Source of the DNA: Clostridiales bacterium UBA1763
Lineage (GTDB): Bacteria > Bacillota > Clostridia > Oscillospirales > Oscillospiraceae
Reading direction: 5' to 3'
Length of the DNA stretch: 6,263 bases
Assembly (NCBI GenBank): GCA_002314685.1
Contig: DCHB01000038.1
Location: 29,520-35,782, forward strand
A program made the position numbers and the translations under genes. This document shows, in pieces, positions 6,196 through 6,263 of the stretch; position 1 is the stretch's first letter, and each line of letters opens with the position of its first letter. Below the pieces are notes generated by a model. It saw only the letters and a program-made list of their open reading frames with translations. It searched no databases and was not told the DNA's origin.

Positions 6196-6263
6196 GCTGT
6201 TGCTTCGCAACCGCCGACCTTTTCGAATCCCACCCTAAGGCGTGCCAAAAAATAATACGGACA

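Larger units (their letters stand above)
6092..6263. other. Structured intergenic element, no convincing gene
   Basis: Short open frames cross this stretch, but none has a ribosome binding site or recognisable protein features. Instead it holds two long inverted repeats (6106-6149 and 6169-6195) and a small hairpin, GTTGC-TTC-GCAAC (6199-6211). There are also outer complementary pieces, GGCGGT (6094-6099) with ACCGCC (6210-6215) and GGATTC (6151) with GAATCC (about 6225), and a near-direct repeat CCGACCTTCGAAT (about 6130) and CCGACCTTTTCGAAT (about 6214). It may be a mobile or repeated intergenic unit cut by the window end. Confidence 0.5.

Noticed and set aside
6217..6240. TTCGAATCCC resembling a tRNA T-loop
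   Set aside because: The flanking bases do not form the five-pair T stem, and there is no acceptor, D or anticodon arm at the right distance.
6055..6255. 66-codon open frame over the terminator and inverted repeats
   Set aside because: It starts within the lipoprotein stop region and translates the terminator and both hairpins; there is no ribosome binding site.

Overview
The window looks like chromosomal DNA from an anaerobic gut-type Bacillota (class Clostridia, probably Oscillospiraceae/Ruminococcaceae). The reasons are the Firmicutes-style GGAGG ribosome binding sites and intrinsic terminators, the BspA-like/cysteine-repeat/FN3 surface-protein architecture, and an MMPL permease paired with a lipoprotein of a type I associate with these clostridia. 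This placement is inferred from protein style. No rRNA or marker gene is present. I see no tRNA, rRNA, CRISPR array, transposase or phage gene.

Left region (1-1871): the 3' end of a large modular cell-surface gene on the + strand. It begins before the window and holds BspA-type leucine-rich repeats, cysteine-rich repeats, a bacterial Ig-like segment and two FN3-like domains. It is followed by about 160 bases without a gene, containing a short degenerate mini-repeat, and then a strong hairpin terminator shared with the convergent gene on the right.

Middle region (1872-2383): a small stand-alone FHA-domain gene on the - strand, then a short divergent promoter region. That region carries a good sigma-A-type promoter in each direction, a pair of 9-bp direct repeats over the + strand promoter, and a hairpin directly before the next gene's ribosome binding site.

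Right region (2384-6091): a two-gene operon on the + strand. The first gene encodes a complete RND/MMPL-family membrane protein. The second, three bases later with its ribosome binding site inside the first gene's end, encodes a secreted lipoprotein with a long helical C-terminal half. A strong intrinsic terminator closes the operon. The tight coupling suggests that the permease and the surface lipoprotein work together, for example in export or surface placement of a lipid or envelope component; the substrate is not visible. The FHA gene may be co-regulated from the shared intergenic region, but a functional link is only an inference.

Right edge (6092-6263): no convincing gene, but two long inverted repeats and several smaller complementary segments. 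It looks like a structured intergenic element cut by the window end.
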